DNA of 64,000 nt from Aegilops tauschii subsp. strangulata. Taxonomy: Eukaryota > Streptophyta > Magnoliopsida > Poales > Poaceae. The stretch lies in contig NC_053039.3 of assembly GCF_002575655.3 (NCBI RefSeq), forward strand, positions 218,321,622-218,385,621, in the 5' to 3' direction. Made by a program: the position numbers and the translations under genes. Below, in pieces: positions 11,199 to 21,576 of this stretch (within the stretch, counting starts at the first letter, position 1; every line of letters starts with the position of its first letter). Under the pieces are notes generated by a model that worked only from the letters and a program-made list of their open reading frames with translations, had not been told where the DNA came from and searched no databases.

Positions 11199-12536
11199 TG
11201 AAAGTGCGTTAAGTCGACTAGAGGGGGGTGAATAGGCGATTTTTAAGAATTCTTCACTTAGGAATTTCAGGGTGAGAAAATTCCTGAGGAAAGAACTACA
11301 AGTAGCGGAATAAGTACTCAGATGCACACATAACATAACATAAGCACAGTAATGAGGAAATGGAAGGGTTGAGGAAATAAAACTAGTAGGCTTGGTGAAG
11401 ACAGTGATTTGGTATACCAGTTCCAACTGCTGTGACAGTGGTACGTCTGGTTGGAGCGGCTAGGTATTTAAACCTGAGGACACACAGTCCCGGACACACA
11501 GTCCTTACCGTATTCTCCTTGAGCTAAGATCACACAGACCTCGCCCAATCACTCGTGGTAAGTCTTCAGGTGACTTCCAAACCTTCACAAACTTGGTCAC
11601 TCGGCGATCCAAAATTTCCTCTTGGATGCTCTAGACCATGACGCCTAACCGTCTGGAAGATGCACAGTCTTCAAAGGTAACAAGCGTCGGATCCACACAG
11701 GAACAATCTCTTCAGTGATGCTTGATCACTTTGGGTTTTTAGGTGTTTGGGTTTGGGTTTTCCTCACTTGATGATTTTCGCTCAAAGTCCTCGGAGGATG
11801 GGATGCTCTCAATGACAAGTGTTAGTTTCTCCCGGAGCAGCCAACCAACTAGTTGTTGTAGGGGGCGGCTATTTATAGCCTAGGGAGCAGCCCGACATGA
11901 TAAGACATAAATGCCCTTCAATGATATGACTGTTAGGTGGATAAGATATTTTGGGACAGCTGGCGCATAGCACATCAACGGTCGGAAGTTTGAGGTTCAA
12001 AATCCTCATGACTATCATGTTCCTCACTTGTAGGCAATCCGCACTGGCGAATTCCTAACTCCTCAGTCAGAACAAATTCCTCAGAGACAATAAGAACTTC
12101 GTCTCTGTCACTGAAGAAATTGACTGAACCGTATGAGATTTCCAATGGCTTCACTCGAAGGGATTGGTAGGTATAGGATTTTGAGATGAGCATCACATGG
12201 AAACTTTTCCTTAGTTTTTCCTCGACCCCCTTTGACAGTACGGTGTTTCCTATGACTCAAGAAAGAGAAAATGAAACTAAGAAAACAAAGTCTTCACGCT
12301 TCATGTTCCTCGCATGAATACAAGTCTTCGGGGTCACACCAATTTCTTCACTTTGAAAGTCTTCAGAAAGCCAAAGTCTTCAGTTGAAGACATTCATTTT
12401 TTGGGGTCAACTTTCTCTATAAATATCAGACTCCTCATAGACTTATAGACCTGTGTACACTCACAAACACATTAGTCTGTTAACCTATAAGTCTTCAATA
12501 CACCAAAATCACTCAGGGGCACTAGATGCACTTACA
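11199..12536 (-). repeat. 5' LTR of Maximus
   Basis: The 1338-bp LTR reads TGTAAGTGC at its minus-strand start (12536) and ends CGCACTTTCA at 11199. The next bases on the right, TAGAG (12537-12541), would be the target duplication; the other copy is beyond the window. Promoter activity should point left into gag. Short ORFs on both strands inside it have no recognisable content. Confidence 0.88.
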
Positions 12537-12542
12537 TAGAGC

Positions 12543-12570
12543 CAATACAAAAAAAGACACTTCCGCGATG
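12543..12570 (+). repeat. Left terminal inverted repeat of CACTA copy 1
   Basis: CAATACAAAAAAAGACACTT begins the element. It pairs with the right end at about 18955-18982 (CACTACAAAAAAATGACACA when read on the minus strand). The third base differs from the CACTA consensus, which would be expected to weaken excision. Confidence 0.7.
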
Positions 12571-13019
12571 ATACGTGTTTGTCACAGTAGGTCATATTTT
12601 CTGTCATGCATGTACATCCATGACGATTTTATGATAGAATCAAGATAGTCATACTTGTGCTATAGTAGAAGTGTTCCATGACATTACCAGAATTATCATC
12701 ACGGAAGTGTCCACTTCGATGATGATAAATCGTGCATCATAGAAGTGCTTTCGTCAAGGGTGACCGACACGTGGCATCCACTATAACGGGTGGCCGTTAA
12801 GCTATCGGGTTCCGGTTTGGATCCGATAACCTGTTGACAGCCCGGACCAATGGGGATTTTCCATGTGTAAAATTATCATTGGCTGGAGGAAACACGTGTT
12901 GGCTCACCGTTCGGACAGAGGTCATCCACTCATTGGACAGAATGCGCCAATGATACGTCGACATGTGGCACGGCCCAACAGAGGCCCATTCCTGTGAAAA
13001 GGCCGACCCGTTTGAATTT

Positions 13020-13720
13020 GTCAAAAGATAGCGGGCCGGCCCACGGCAAGCCTGTTAACGGCATGTTCGTACATAGCCCATTTACAGCCCGCTAACCAAG
13101 GGCCCGTTACAGCCTATCCGAACTTGGCCCAGTAGCGACATCTGGGCCGTCCAATATGATTCCAGCTCGTTGTAACTTCTGGCCCATGTCTGGCCCATGA
13201 CGTCTTTCGGCCCATATGAGGCACTTTGTAACTCTTGGCCCATTAATGGCCCGTGGTGAAACTGGCCCGTAATGAACGGTATATCGCTTTATACCCATTA
13301 ACGGAGCATTATTCCATTGGGCCGTTTCAAGCCCATGTTATCTTTCAGCCTTCTCAGGGCCCATTTATTCTTGGGCTCATTTCCAGCATTCGGTTACTTA
13401 CGGCCTGTTACTGGCCTTTTCTGATTGTGGGCTAAATTCAGCCTGTGGTTACAGTCGGCCCATTTGTGGCCCGTTAATCTGTTGGGCCGTTTTCATAGAG
13501 TCATCAAATACAGCCGATTAATGACGGCCCGTTATGGTCGGCCCATCAACGGACGATTCCAACTCTAGCATGTTTAAGGCCCATAATGCGGTCCGTTATT
13601 GGCCCATCTTTGGCCAATCGATCATACGGCCCGTAGAAGGCCCATTGATGCTACTCCCCGTAGAAGGCCCATTGTTCTACAGCCCGTAGGAGGCCCAGGG
13701 TCACTACAGTAAATATGTAG
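13020..13720. repeat. GGCCC-rich subterminal repeat block of CACTA copy 1
   Basis: Over about 700 bp the words GGCCCGTTA, GGCCCAT, TGGGCC and close variants recur every 20-40 bases on both strands. Subterminal clusters of short repeats are the usual transposase-binding regions of CACTA elements. TGGGCC/GGCCCA is also the core of plant site II (TCP-bound) elements, so these might also bind host factors. The first statement is seen in the sequence; both binding roles are inference. Confidence 0.6.
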
Positions 13721-14026
13721 CACATGGTTATTGTGTCCTAATTTTAAAAATAGGCTATTGCGGCCACTAGCAAACCGCGGAAAAAGAACTGCACTGACTA
13801 CAAGCAAACAAGTAAACAAGACAACAAGGAAATTAATAAGCAAGGAACTTACGCTTGGCTATCATGACTATTAACATATTACATCCACTCGGCATCAAAG
13901 TTCGCCACCGGTGCAAATATAGGGAACAAAACAGCATATCACATACACTGGTTGTCAAAGTTGGCGACCAGTGCAAATAAACGCCGCAGCAAAACAAGTC
14001 TAGAACTGAAACCACTTCAGAATAGC

Positions 14027-15290
14027 TCAAGAAACAATATCCTGGGTACCCATAATGCTGGCAAGATGATTAGCAAGCTTATTAACTTTCTCTTGTTTGG
14101 CGCTTAAATCCTCTAGCACTTGCTGTTGCACCAGAAACTATGCATTTGAATTCTGCAGGGACTTCCTCAGTCCTTCGGCTTCCTGTCGCATAACATCCGA
14201 TCGATGTCTTTCAACTTGAATTTGAGACTCAAGAAGCTGAACTAATTCAGGCAGCGAGTTCAAAGAGCTGGTGCCAGCAGTAGTAGCCAGTAACTCGAAC
14301 ACTACATCAGGACAGGACTTCGGGGTTGTCTCAGTGTCTTCAATATAGTTTTTATCAGCTTTCTTGGAGACCAACAGGGATGTCTCACCATCTTGAACCT
14401 TATCTGCATTACTTCCTTTACCATTGAATAACGGGGTACTCTTCTCCAATATTTTATCCGCGTTCTAAAAGAGAAACAAACAAACACATCACAGGTTTAC
14501 CATGTTGTATATGAAACTCATTTTGGTAAACCAGTTCAGTAGTAAGGTGGACAGGATAACAACATGAAACAAACATATATCTATGTAGTATGGTCACTGT
14601 ATAGTCTATATCATTCTAGTTTATGTTGCCAAATCAAGATAGAGACAGTTCAAATCATATCTATTTAAGACAAAGCAGCATAGATAGAATATAAGTGTGG
14701 GAAACTACACAGCAATAACAACACTTGTAATGTGCATGGAATGAGAGCATAATTGTTTATTCAATTGAAACTGAAATCAAACACGTTAAATAAACAGGTT
14801 TAAAACATACCTGTTGCGCCATTGGAGTTTCAATTGCATCCTTCAAATTTGAAATTAGTTGGTATGAGTAAATACAGTGATGCAAGAGCAAAGTAGTATG
14901 AACCATAGCTACGGAACCTGACCTGAGAACAATTCTTCTTCTGCTTCAAGCGTTGACTTGGGGTTTGGAGTGGTGGTCCTCGTGCTTTGGGCACTGCAGT
15001 TATCTTACTAACTGCTCGTGTTTGGGTGCTCTATGGTGGAGACGAAGCTGTGTCAACTGGAACTGGGTTACTATCTGCTAGGGTTGGGGTTAGAAGGGGT
15101 GTACCTGGTTCTCTGTCCAACTGGGTAGGGGTACAATTTGCGTGAGTCTGGGTTATGTGTGGTGGGGCTGGTTCTTGGGCAAGTACAACTGTGGTTCTAT
15201 CTGCATCGACAGGTAGCACGATCTTTTCTGAAGACCGTGTTTTTACTCCCACAGATACTGCCATCACCCCCTCCAATTGAAGTGGCTGAT
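14027..15290 (-). pseudogene. CACTA TNP-type protein fragment, two or more exons
   Basis: On the minus strand an exon of about 14027-14465 is preceded by a good acceptor (CTCTTTTAG). It encodes a Ser/Asp-rich stretch and then a coiled coil (LVQLLESQIQVERH, QQQVLEDLSAKQEKVNKL) ending ASIMGTQDIVS and a stop at 14027-14029. One internal stop (TAG at about 14138) replaces a residue before FLVQQQ. An upstream Pro/Thr-rich segment (about 15031-15290, VLAQEPAPPH) is probably another exon of the same gene. The coiled-coil end resembles the C-terminal part of the Ptta/En/Spm-type proteins of CACTA elements. No catalytic transposase domain is visible. The function would be binding to the subterminal repeats if the assignment is right. 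Confidence 0.55.
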
Positions 15291-15499
15291 AAACAAGAAA
15301 AGTAATTAAACGTACAGACATTGTAAGATAGACAGGTGCAATGGATAGTAGGGAAGAAAACAGGGCATGAAATAATTCACATTTATGTTGTCTAACCAAA
15401 CAGAATAGCAGGACATAATTTCACATATATGATGGCTAATTAAACAGGATAGCATGACACAATTTCACATGTATGATGACTAACTAAACAGAATAGAAT

Positions 15500-15745
15500 G
15501 ACATACTTCAAAATATGATGACTATGTAAATAGGATGACATGATATAACTATACGATGTGTCTATTAAAGTGGTTGGCATGCCATAAATCACAAACATGC
15601 CGTCGATGGAAACATGATGGCATGATATAATTCATGGATAGAATGACATAATTCAAAGTATGATGACTATGTAAACATGATGAGATGATATAACTATATT
15701 ATGTCTTTAGAAAATGGGTTGGCATGCCATAATTCATATACTTAC
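15500..15745. repeat. Direct repeat of about 150 bp period in CACTA copy 1
   Basis: A roughly 95-bp AT-rich segment at about 15500-15594 (key words ATGATGACTATGTAAA and GGTTGGCATGCCATAA) recurs at about 15650-15742 with modest divergence. The sequence before it (15405-15500) has shorter, diverged repeats of the ATGATGACTAA type. No coding content is visible. Confidence 0.6.
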
Positions 15746-16269
15746 ATATATTATTGTTATTCTCAGCATATATTTAACAGATACTTTCATATATAAGAAA
15801 AAAATATCCCACATCTTATTAACTTACAAAAATAATTTCTGAACAATAAAATCCTAAATTTTTTTTACATTAAGGCAACGAAAATCCTAGTGATTGTGTA
15901 CAAAAGCTTGGTAAGATTTAAGGACCAATGTAATAATAAATCACTTATTATTTAAATATATTTATAATGAAATGCTCAGCCCCTGTTTGTTTTTTGATAA
16001 CATTGTTGCGCCCAACCCAACATTATAATTAGAATAAGCCCAGCAAAATCGTGTATTTTGAGAAAGTGCAAATGGCCTGTAATTTTTTAGGAAAAAAATA
16101 AATGGGCCGCATGGACGCTACACTATTTGTTCACCCAGCCCAGCAATGGACTGTAATTCTAAAAAAAGAGATCAAATTTACTGTAAATTCTGAAAAAATG
16201 GGTTGAATATGTGCCACATTTTTGGAGGCTGAAATGTGGGCCAATAGGTTGAAGCCAACGCAAGCCGTT

Positions 16270-17480
16270 GTAAACTTAGTCAACAAATGATTCTGACATT
16301 GTTAGCCATTGGATTTACATCCAACGACTAGCATCCATCTTCAATCTCTCGTATTCTTCCTCCAGCACCGCCGGGACCACCTGCTCCCGCCTCCTGCTGC
16401 TAGCAGCTCTGCTTAGCATGCTTCGCTGTGAAGCGCTACCCCACCGCCGGCCAGGCCATCCCTCCACCCCTCCACACCTCCTGTTCTTCTCCACCGACTG
16501 CCGAACCACACCGCAACAGAACCAGTTAACCCTCGTACACCTCTCCGTTTGCGACTCCACTCCTGCATCTTGCCATCTCCGGCTCATTGCTGTCGGGGGC
16601 CTCGCGTCGTCCACCACCTTGGATGCGCTCCGCGCGGCGTGGTCAACACACACAAAAAATGAATACTCCCCCTGCTAGCTGGGAACCACCATAGTGGGAG
16701 GCTCACTTGTGGGCCTACTAAGTTGACGGGGATGGAGGGCTTTGTCAACTTAGTCAATATGAATGATTCCGGCTCCAGTGACCGTACGATGTCCATCCAA
16801 CAGCCATAGTGCTTCTTCAACCTCTGGTCTTCATGCTCCAGCCGCCCAAACCAGCGCCGGTCGTGCTGCCTGCTCCTGCCTCCCGTGGCCGACTATGCTG
16901 CCGCGGAGGCCTCACCGCCCCCTACTACTCCCACTGCTGGCTAGGCCATCCCTCTACTCACCCACACTCCCTGTTATTCTGCGGCGACGGCAGCCTCACA
17001 CCGCAAGTGAACTAGTGAACCCTCGTACTCCTCTCCGCGTGGGAATCCACTGCCGCATTTTTCCTGGCTCCATGTCGTCCCCTTCCTAGGCCTCGCCGTC
17101 GTCCACCGCCCTGGTGCTCTCGGTGCGGCGTGGTCAACGTGGTCAACAAACGACTTCCGTCGGAAAAGTACTATACGTGGAAAGACTGACAGCTGGGTCC
17201 ACGGCCGCAGCAAGGATGTGCAACCTTATTACGCCCAAAATAATGGTTCCTCCACCTGACAGCAGGGACGCACCGGACGAGCCACCGTATTTCGCGAAAA
17301 AAATGTTTCCCCCCTGACTGCTGGGATCGACCAGCTACATCTTTGCACGCAAGGAAGTGCGTCCATATTACGGGCAAAAAAATGATTTGCCCCCTGACTG
17401 CTGGGACCCACTAGCTACATCTTCGCACGCAAGGAAGTACCTCCTTATCCTCCCTGACAGTCGGGACCCACATGGTCAAA
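16270..17480. repeat. Long and short tandem repeats in the subterminal part of CACTA copy 1
   Basis: A block containing GTACGATGTCCATCCAACAG, CAAACCAGCGCCGG and CCGACTG-type words occurs in two diverged forms (about 16280-16680 and 16740-17220). From 17220 to 17480 a shorter unit of roughly 75-80 bp repeats, marked by CAAGGAAGTG, CCTGACAGC and TGGGACCCAC. The same arrangement reappears in copy 2 (53390-54810). Apparent ORFs in both strands are by-products of the GC-rich repeats. Confidence 0.65.
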
Positions 17481-17800
17481 GCGTACGTAGCGTTGTCATT
17501 CTGGTCGCAAACCTGTACGTACATACGATCGGTCTGTCTGCAGGCTGCAGCGATGAACCGTGGCCGAGTAAAGAAGGACACGTGTCGTAGTAGAGGCGCG
17601 CACGTAGCATGTACACATACGTACAACCAGGGTGCAAGAAAGTAAATACGGCCACGTACATACATACGGGCGGGGTCTCGAACGCCTACTCGCGCATATG
17701 TACGGCCAGGGCTTGTGTACATGGCTGGGTCGGGACGGAGAAACTGCGTCGTCGTGTTCATCGGGAGCCAACCGGCTTGGACAGAACAGCCAATCGAAAC

Positions 17801-18060
17801 GAGGCCTGGCGTACCACAGAACGGAGGAAACGACATTGTGTTCGACCGGCCACGGTCAAAACGGGATCCTGTTCATCGGGAGGGGTCTGGCGTACCGCAA
17901 AACGGAGGAAACGGACTTCTCTTGGACCTCCTACGGTCGAAACAGGGTCCTGTTGATGGGGAGGGGTGTGGCGTACCGCAAAACGGAGGAAACAGACTTG
18001 TGTTGGAGCGCTAGGTCGAAACGGGGGTCCTGTTCATCGGGAGGGGTGTGGCGTATTGCA
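17801..18060. repeat. Tandem array of about 81-bp units in CACTA copy 1
   Basis: Three full units and part of a fourth begin near 17801, 17882, 17963 and 18043, each starting with a variant of GGGGTCTGGCGTACCGCAAA and ending near CCTGTTCATCGGGA. The array is followed (18060-18440) by a low-complexity region dominated by GTTCATCCA and CCTCCAC words. The period is not a multiple of a natural protein repeat, and the frame is open only because stops are rare in this composition. Confidence 0.75.
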
Positions 18061-18982
18061 AAACGGGACTCCACGGGCTACTGTTCATCTCCACCGTCGA
18101 CTGCCTCCACTGGCTACTGTTCATCCACCGTCGACCTCCTCCAGCCTCCACCTGTGACTGTTCATCCATGGCGTCTCCCCTCCTGCCTCCACCAGCCACT
18201 GTTCATCCATGGGCTCCTGTCCATCCAGCCTCCACCGCTCCTCCACCGGCTACTGTTCAACCAGCCCCCTCCACGGGGTCATGTTCAACCAACCCTCCAC
18301 GGGGTCCGGTTCATCCAGCCCTCCATGGGGTCCTGTTCATCCACCCCTAACCGGCTCGATCGGGGTCCTGTTCATCCAGCGGCAACGGCCTCTACTACCA
18401 CGGGGTCCTGTTCATCCACCCCCCGCCAGGAACTATCATCCACCCCCCCAAACAATGCTCACTGTTGATCAAGAGGCAGCATCGATCGGCTTCAGTTAGT
18501 AGCAGTAGTGAAGGAATCACTCCGGTTCAGTTAAGATCAAGGGATCGATCGGGGTTCAGTAACGTAGCTAGTGCAATCGCTCGGGTTCAGTTAGAGCCCA
18601 ACGCCTCGCTCGGGTTCAGTTAGAGTGCAATGCCTCGCACACACGCGCATACGTGTACGAGAGAAACGCACAAACCTCCATGCATCGCTCGGCCCTGACC
18701 ACCCACCATAACCGGGAACTCCCCGATATTTTCCTCGCCCTCGCTTCTACCACATTTTTTCTGTCATGGACGGCTCAAAGAATGTCATGCAGCTGCGTCT
18801 CCGGCCCGCCCAGGACGAAAAGCCCATTTTCTGTCATGATTTTTTGTCATAGAAGTAGGAGCCCACCGCATCTATGATGATACCGGGTTTTGTCACAATT
18901 ATCGTCATAGAAGTGTCATAAGCATGACAGAAAAAAATTCGTTCGGCCAAAAATGTCACGGATGTGTCATTTTTTTGTAGTG

Positions 18983-20707
18983 AGACCATCTATAACGTGT
19001 AAGTGGAGTATCGTAAATTGTGAATGGTAGTGCTGTAAATATATGTAGAGTAGTCGTGCACAAATTTATCACATGAAGTGGAGATGAACTTGTGTGGCAT
19101 GCTGGCATTTCTCCTTTAGAATTTATTACTAGTAAATGTGTTATGCATATGTGCAACTTGTGTGGCTGTTGAACGGGCTCCAACATGGCACAACTTTGCC
19201 TATAGGTGACGTGGCGGCATCATACAATAGCGATTGTTCTCTATAGTTGTAGTACTAGGATGACAACTCCTATAACCTTGCGCTTGGATCTTCGCCTCTT
19301 CGGGAGGTTCAACAGTTTGTACTCATGTGAACCTTGCACTTGGCTCTTTGCCTCTTCGGAAGGTCCAAGAATGTCAGTACAATATGCTTCTGGCAATCTG
19401 ACACCGAATGAACTGTTGCACGTCCACCGCGAGGGCGAGGGCGAGGAGAGGGAGAGGGAACTGTAGTCAAAACCCTCTCAGCGTCCTGCGAGCCATCGCG
19501 CGCATGAGTGAGGGACAAGGCGTAGACGTATGTAGTAAGCTAGCTTCTCCTCGTCTTGTGAGCCACCGTGCATGGGCGAGGGAGAGGGTGTCATAAGCAA
19601 GCTTCTCCTCCTTCTGTGAGTTGACGGGACACATAAAAGTAGTAGTCCATACTGCGTCCTTTCCGGTTAATATGGCTTAATTTGAGACGAGATAAATACA
19701 CTGGCGGTCAACGTATGTAACAATACGATCACTGGGCTTCATAGTACTATCCTCGTTATGGTCACTATATAGTTTTGCGGTGATTATACGGTCACTAGCT
19801 CACCATAGAGCACCGTATTGCACCCTGCTGACCGGCCACATAGTCGACGTGGCACTTTGTTGACTAGTTAAATTGGAACCTGGTTTCTGGGTCCCACCTG
19901 TCATCTGGCAAAGCAAAGAAATCAATTAAACAAAACTTTACGTAGGCGCGACAGGAGTCTAACCCTTGCGCAAGAACCACCCAGGCCGTGTATGTGAGTG
20001 CATGCACATGTACTCCCTCGGTCCGTGAAAAACTGTACATCTAGCATTAGAAATGTTTTCAACAAAGAGTGTAAATCTACACTTCCAATGCACTTAGCCT
20101 TTAATCTAATCAGTATTGATTGACTAATGCAGCAACTTGTGCTCTAGCTATAGGCTGCATGTCTATCCTTAATTACAGCATGCAACAACCTTCATTTAAT
20201 CTTCTTCTCTCAATGGTCGCATGCACACATAACTCTGCTACTTTTGGGTGTTAATTATGCCATGAAGTTCTGGTTCCTCTTGGTCAATGTGCAAATCTCT
20301 ATATATACAGTCTTTCACAGATGAAGGGAGTAGGTTGAACACTTGAGCGTGAGCGTGTGTGTTGCGTCCTGTGTTGTGTGCCGCATGGATGCGTGAGTGT
20401 TGCGTGCGTGCATGTGTACGTGTGAGTGTTGCATGCATGCATGAGGCTCCTACTCCCTCCCATTGACATGTTCATATTTCAAGCTTCATTAAAACGTTGC
20501 ATGCAAGAATTAAGAGAAAGCTCACCAATGCGTGTAAAAGTTCTGGTCTTTTGTTCTTCACGCATGCATTCCCATTAATACGTTCGTAAACACAATTTTC
20601 TTGAGGAAAATGAGCCCGTTATTGAATACCTTTTGAAAAATATTCTTCAGGAAATCATCCTTTACTACTACCTTGGTTGATGATTTTTTTATTGACCTGC
20701 ATATAAA
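18983..20707. other. Intergenic DNA left of the F-box pseudogene
   Basis: No gene is seen. It contains two pairs of local direct repeats: a roughly 40-bp unit around GCCTCTTCGGGAGGT (about 19273-19312 and 19329-19369), and a diverged unit around GCTTCTCCTC with GTGAGCCA (about 19480-19620). At about 20010-20100 lies sequence beginning CTCCCTCGGTCCGTG, which looks like one end of a Stowaway-type MITE without a clear partner. A GT-rich, alternating purine-pyrimidine stretch with GCATGCATGCATG lies at 20340-20440. Confidence 0.45.
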
Positions 20708-20910
20708 CCTCCATCCTGGTTTATTGGCCCCTTCGTATTTAGTGTAAAGTTTTGACCGTAAATTTGACTAACAAAGTGTCAATGCATGTGATGAAAAACT
20801 ATACTATTAAAAACTATGTTCAAATACGAATCTTGTGATATGATTTTTGGTGACATGCATTAACATTTTGTTAGTTAAATAGATGGTCAAAGTTTGATAG
20901 AGAATACTAG
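20708..20910. mobile_element. MITE copy 1 (Stowaway-like)
   Basis: About 200 bp that can fold on itself. TTTGACCGTAAATTTGACTA and GTCAATGCATGTGATG on the left pair with the CATGCATTAACATTTTG and TTAGTTAAATAGATGGTCAA region on the right. The start CTCCATCCTGGTTTATTGG is the diverged form of the Stowaway-style CTCCCTCC end. A sibling lies at 23771-23980 on the other side of the F-box pseudogene. Confidence 0.7.
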
Positions 20911-21576
20911 TAGTACTCCTACATTATTGGTGTCGGGTGCCTTGGCCAATGTTTCTTGTTGTTGGACAGGATGAGAGTAGAGGCATAGGGATATTGTAGA
21001 CAGGAAATCTTGGCGATCCATTATTCCCCATCTCGGTCAGAGAGAACTATTCAACTAGTCTTCACATTGAAGTGACAATACACGCTGCAGCAGACGGGAC
21101 ACTTAATTAATAAGATGAGCCAGCATGTTGGTGTTACTAAATAAGCCTTACCCCATATCGCCATCATGTTTGCTAGTGGAGCACGCTTCCGCAAATACGC
21201 CTACGCACCTCTCTCTTCCATTAACTGACATATGGTCCCTCTTGAGGTAGACCCACATGTCATCGGCTTAACTGTTTACACTCCAAAGGACGGCATATCC
21301 TCGTAGTGGTACTAGTAGAATTAAGATTTAATGCACTTTCTTGCCCGTCTTTCCCTCTTCTTCCTCCTCTCTTCCCCATCATCGGCCGCAAACCATTTCC
21401 CCCCGCTCACTGCTCTCCCGCCCATGCCATCTTCCTCAGTAGCTCACGTGTACCATATCCCCCCCGGCTCACTTCTCGGCCACACACGCCATCTTCTTTG
21501 CTCGCCCACCCAAATCCACTTCCTTACTCGCTCGCAGGCACCGAAAACCCCAATCACTTAGCGCCCTAAAAAACAT
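20911..21576. other. Upstream region of the F-box pseudogene
   Basis: No transposon end or gene is recognised. The last 250 bases before the ATG are pyrimidine-rich (runs of TCTTCCTCC and CCCTC), as in plant 5' leaders. I see no strong TATA box close enough to name with confidence. Confidence 0.35.

Larger units (their letters stand above)
1511..12536 (-). mobile_element. Maximus-type Sirevirus (Copia) element, 3' end missing
   Basis: A Copia element on the minus strand in the order 5' LTR (11199-12536), primer site, gag, protease, integrase, RT, RNase H, then an env-like region that Angela cuts at 1511. The integrase-before-RT order defines Copia. The LTR start on the minus strand (TGTAAGTGCATCTAGTGCCC) and the long region after pol are typical of Triticeae Maximus and of sireviruses. 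The 3' LTR is not in the window. A Gypsy solo LTR sits in the integrase at 6524-7401. The coding region carries many stops and frameshifts, so this copy is dead. The right target duplication would be TAGAG at 12537-12541; its partner lies off-window. Confidence 0.9.
12543..18982 (-). mobile_element. CACTA DNA transposon, copy 1, non-autonomous or decayed
   Basis: The right end on the plus strand is TTTTTTTGTAGTG, the complement of CACTACAAAAAAA. The left end is CAATACAAAAAAAGACAC, a CACTA terminus with one changed base. Both subterminal regions repeat words such as GTCATAGAAGTG and ACTTCCG. The 3-bp flanks are AGC (12540-12542) and AGA (18983-18985), so the target duplication is imperfect or mutated. 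About 6.4 kb long, it contains one recognisable TNP-type exon on the minus strand and no TNP2-like transposase core, so it would need help to move. It lies next to the Maximus LTR with six bases between them. Confidence 0.78.

Noticed and set aside
16315..17213. Several overlapping 60-110 codon frames on both strands
   Set aside because: GC-rich CACTA tandem repeats; frames are not shared with copy 2 at corresponding positions.
17220..17480. Regularly spaced repeats resembling an array
   Set aside because: Not CRISPR: eukaryotic transposon context, diverged 75-80 bp units without unique spacers.
17632..18468. 278-codon plus-strand open frame
   Set aside because: It is built from the 81-bp array and GTTCATCCA/CCTCCAC low-complexity DNA of the CACTA end; other frames are equally open and no domain is present.
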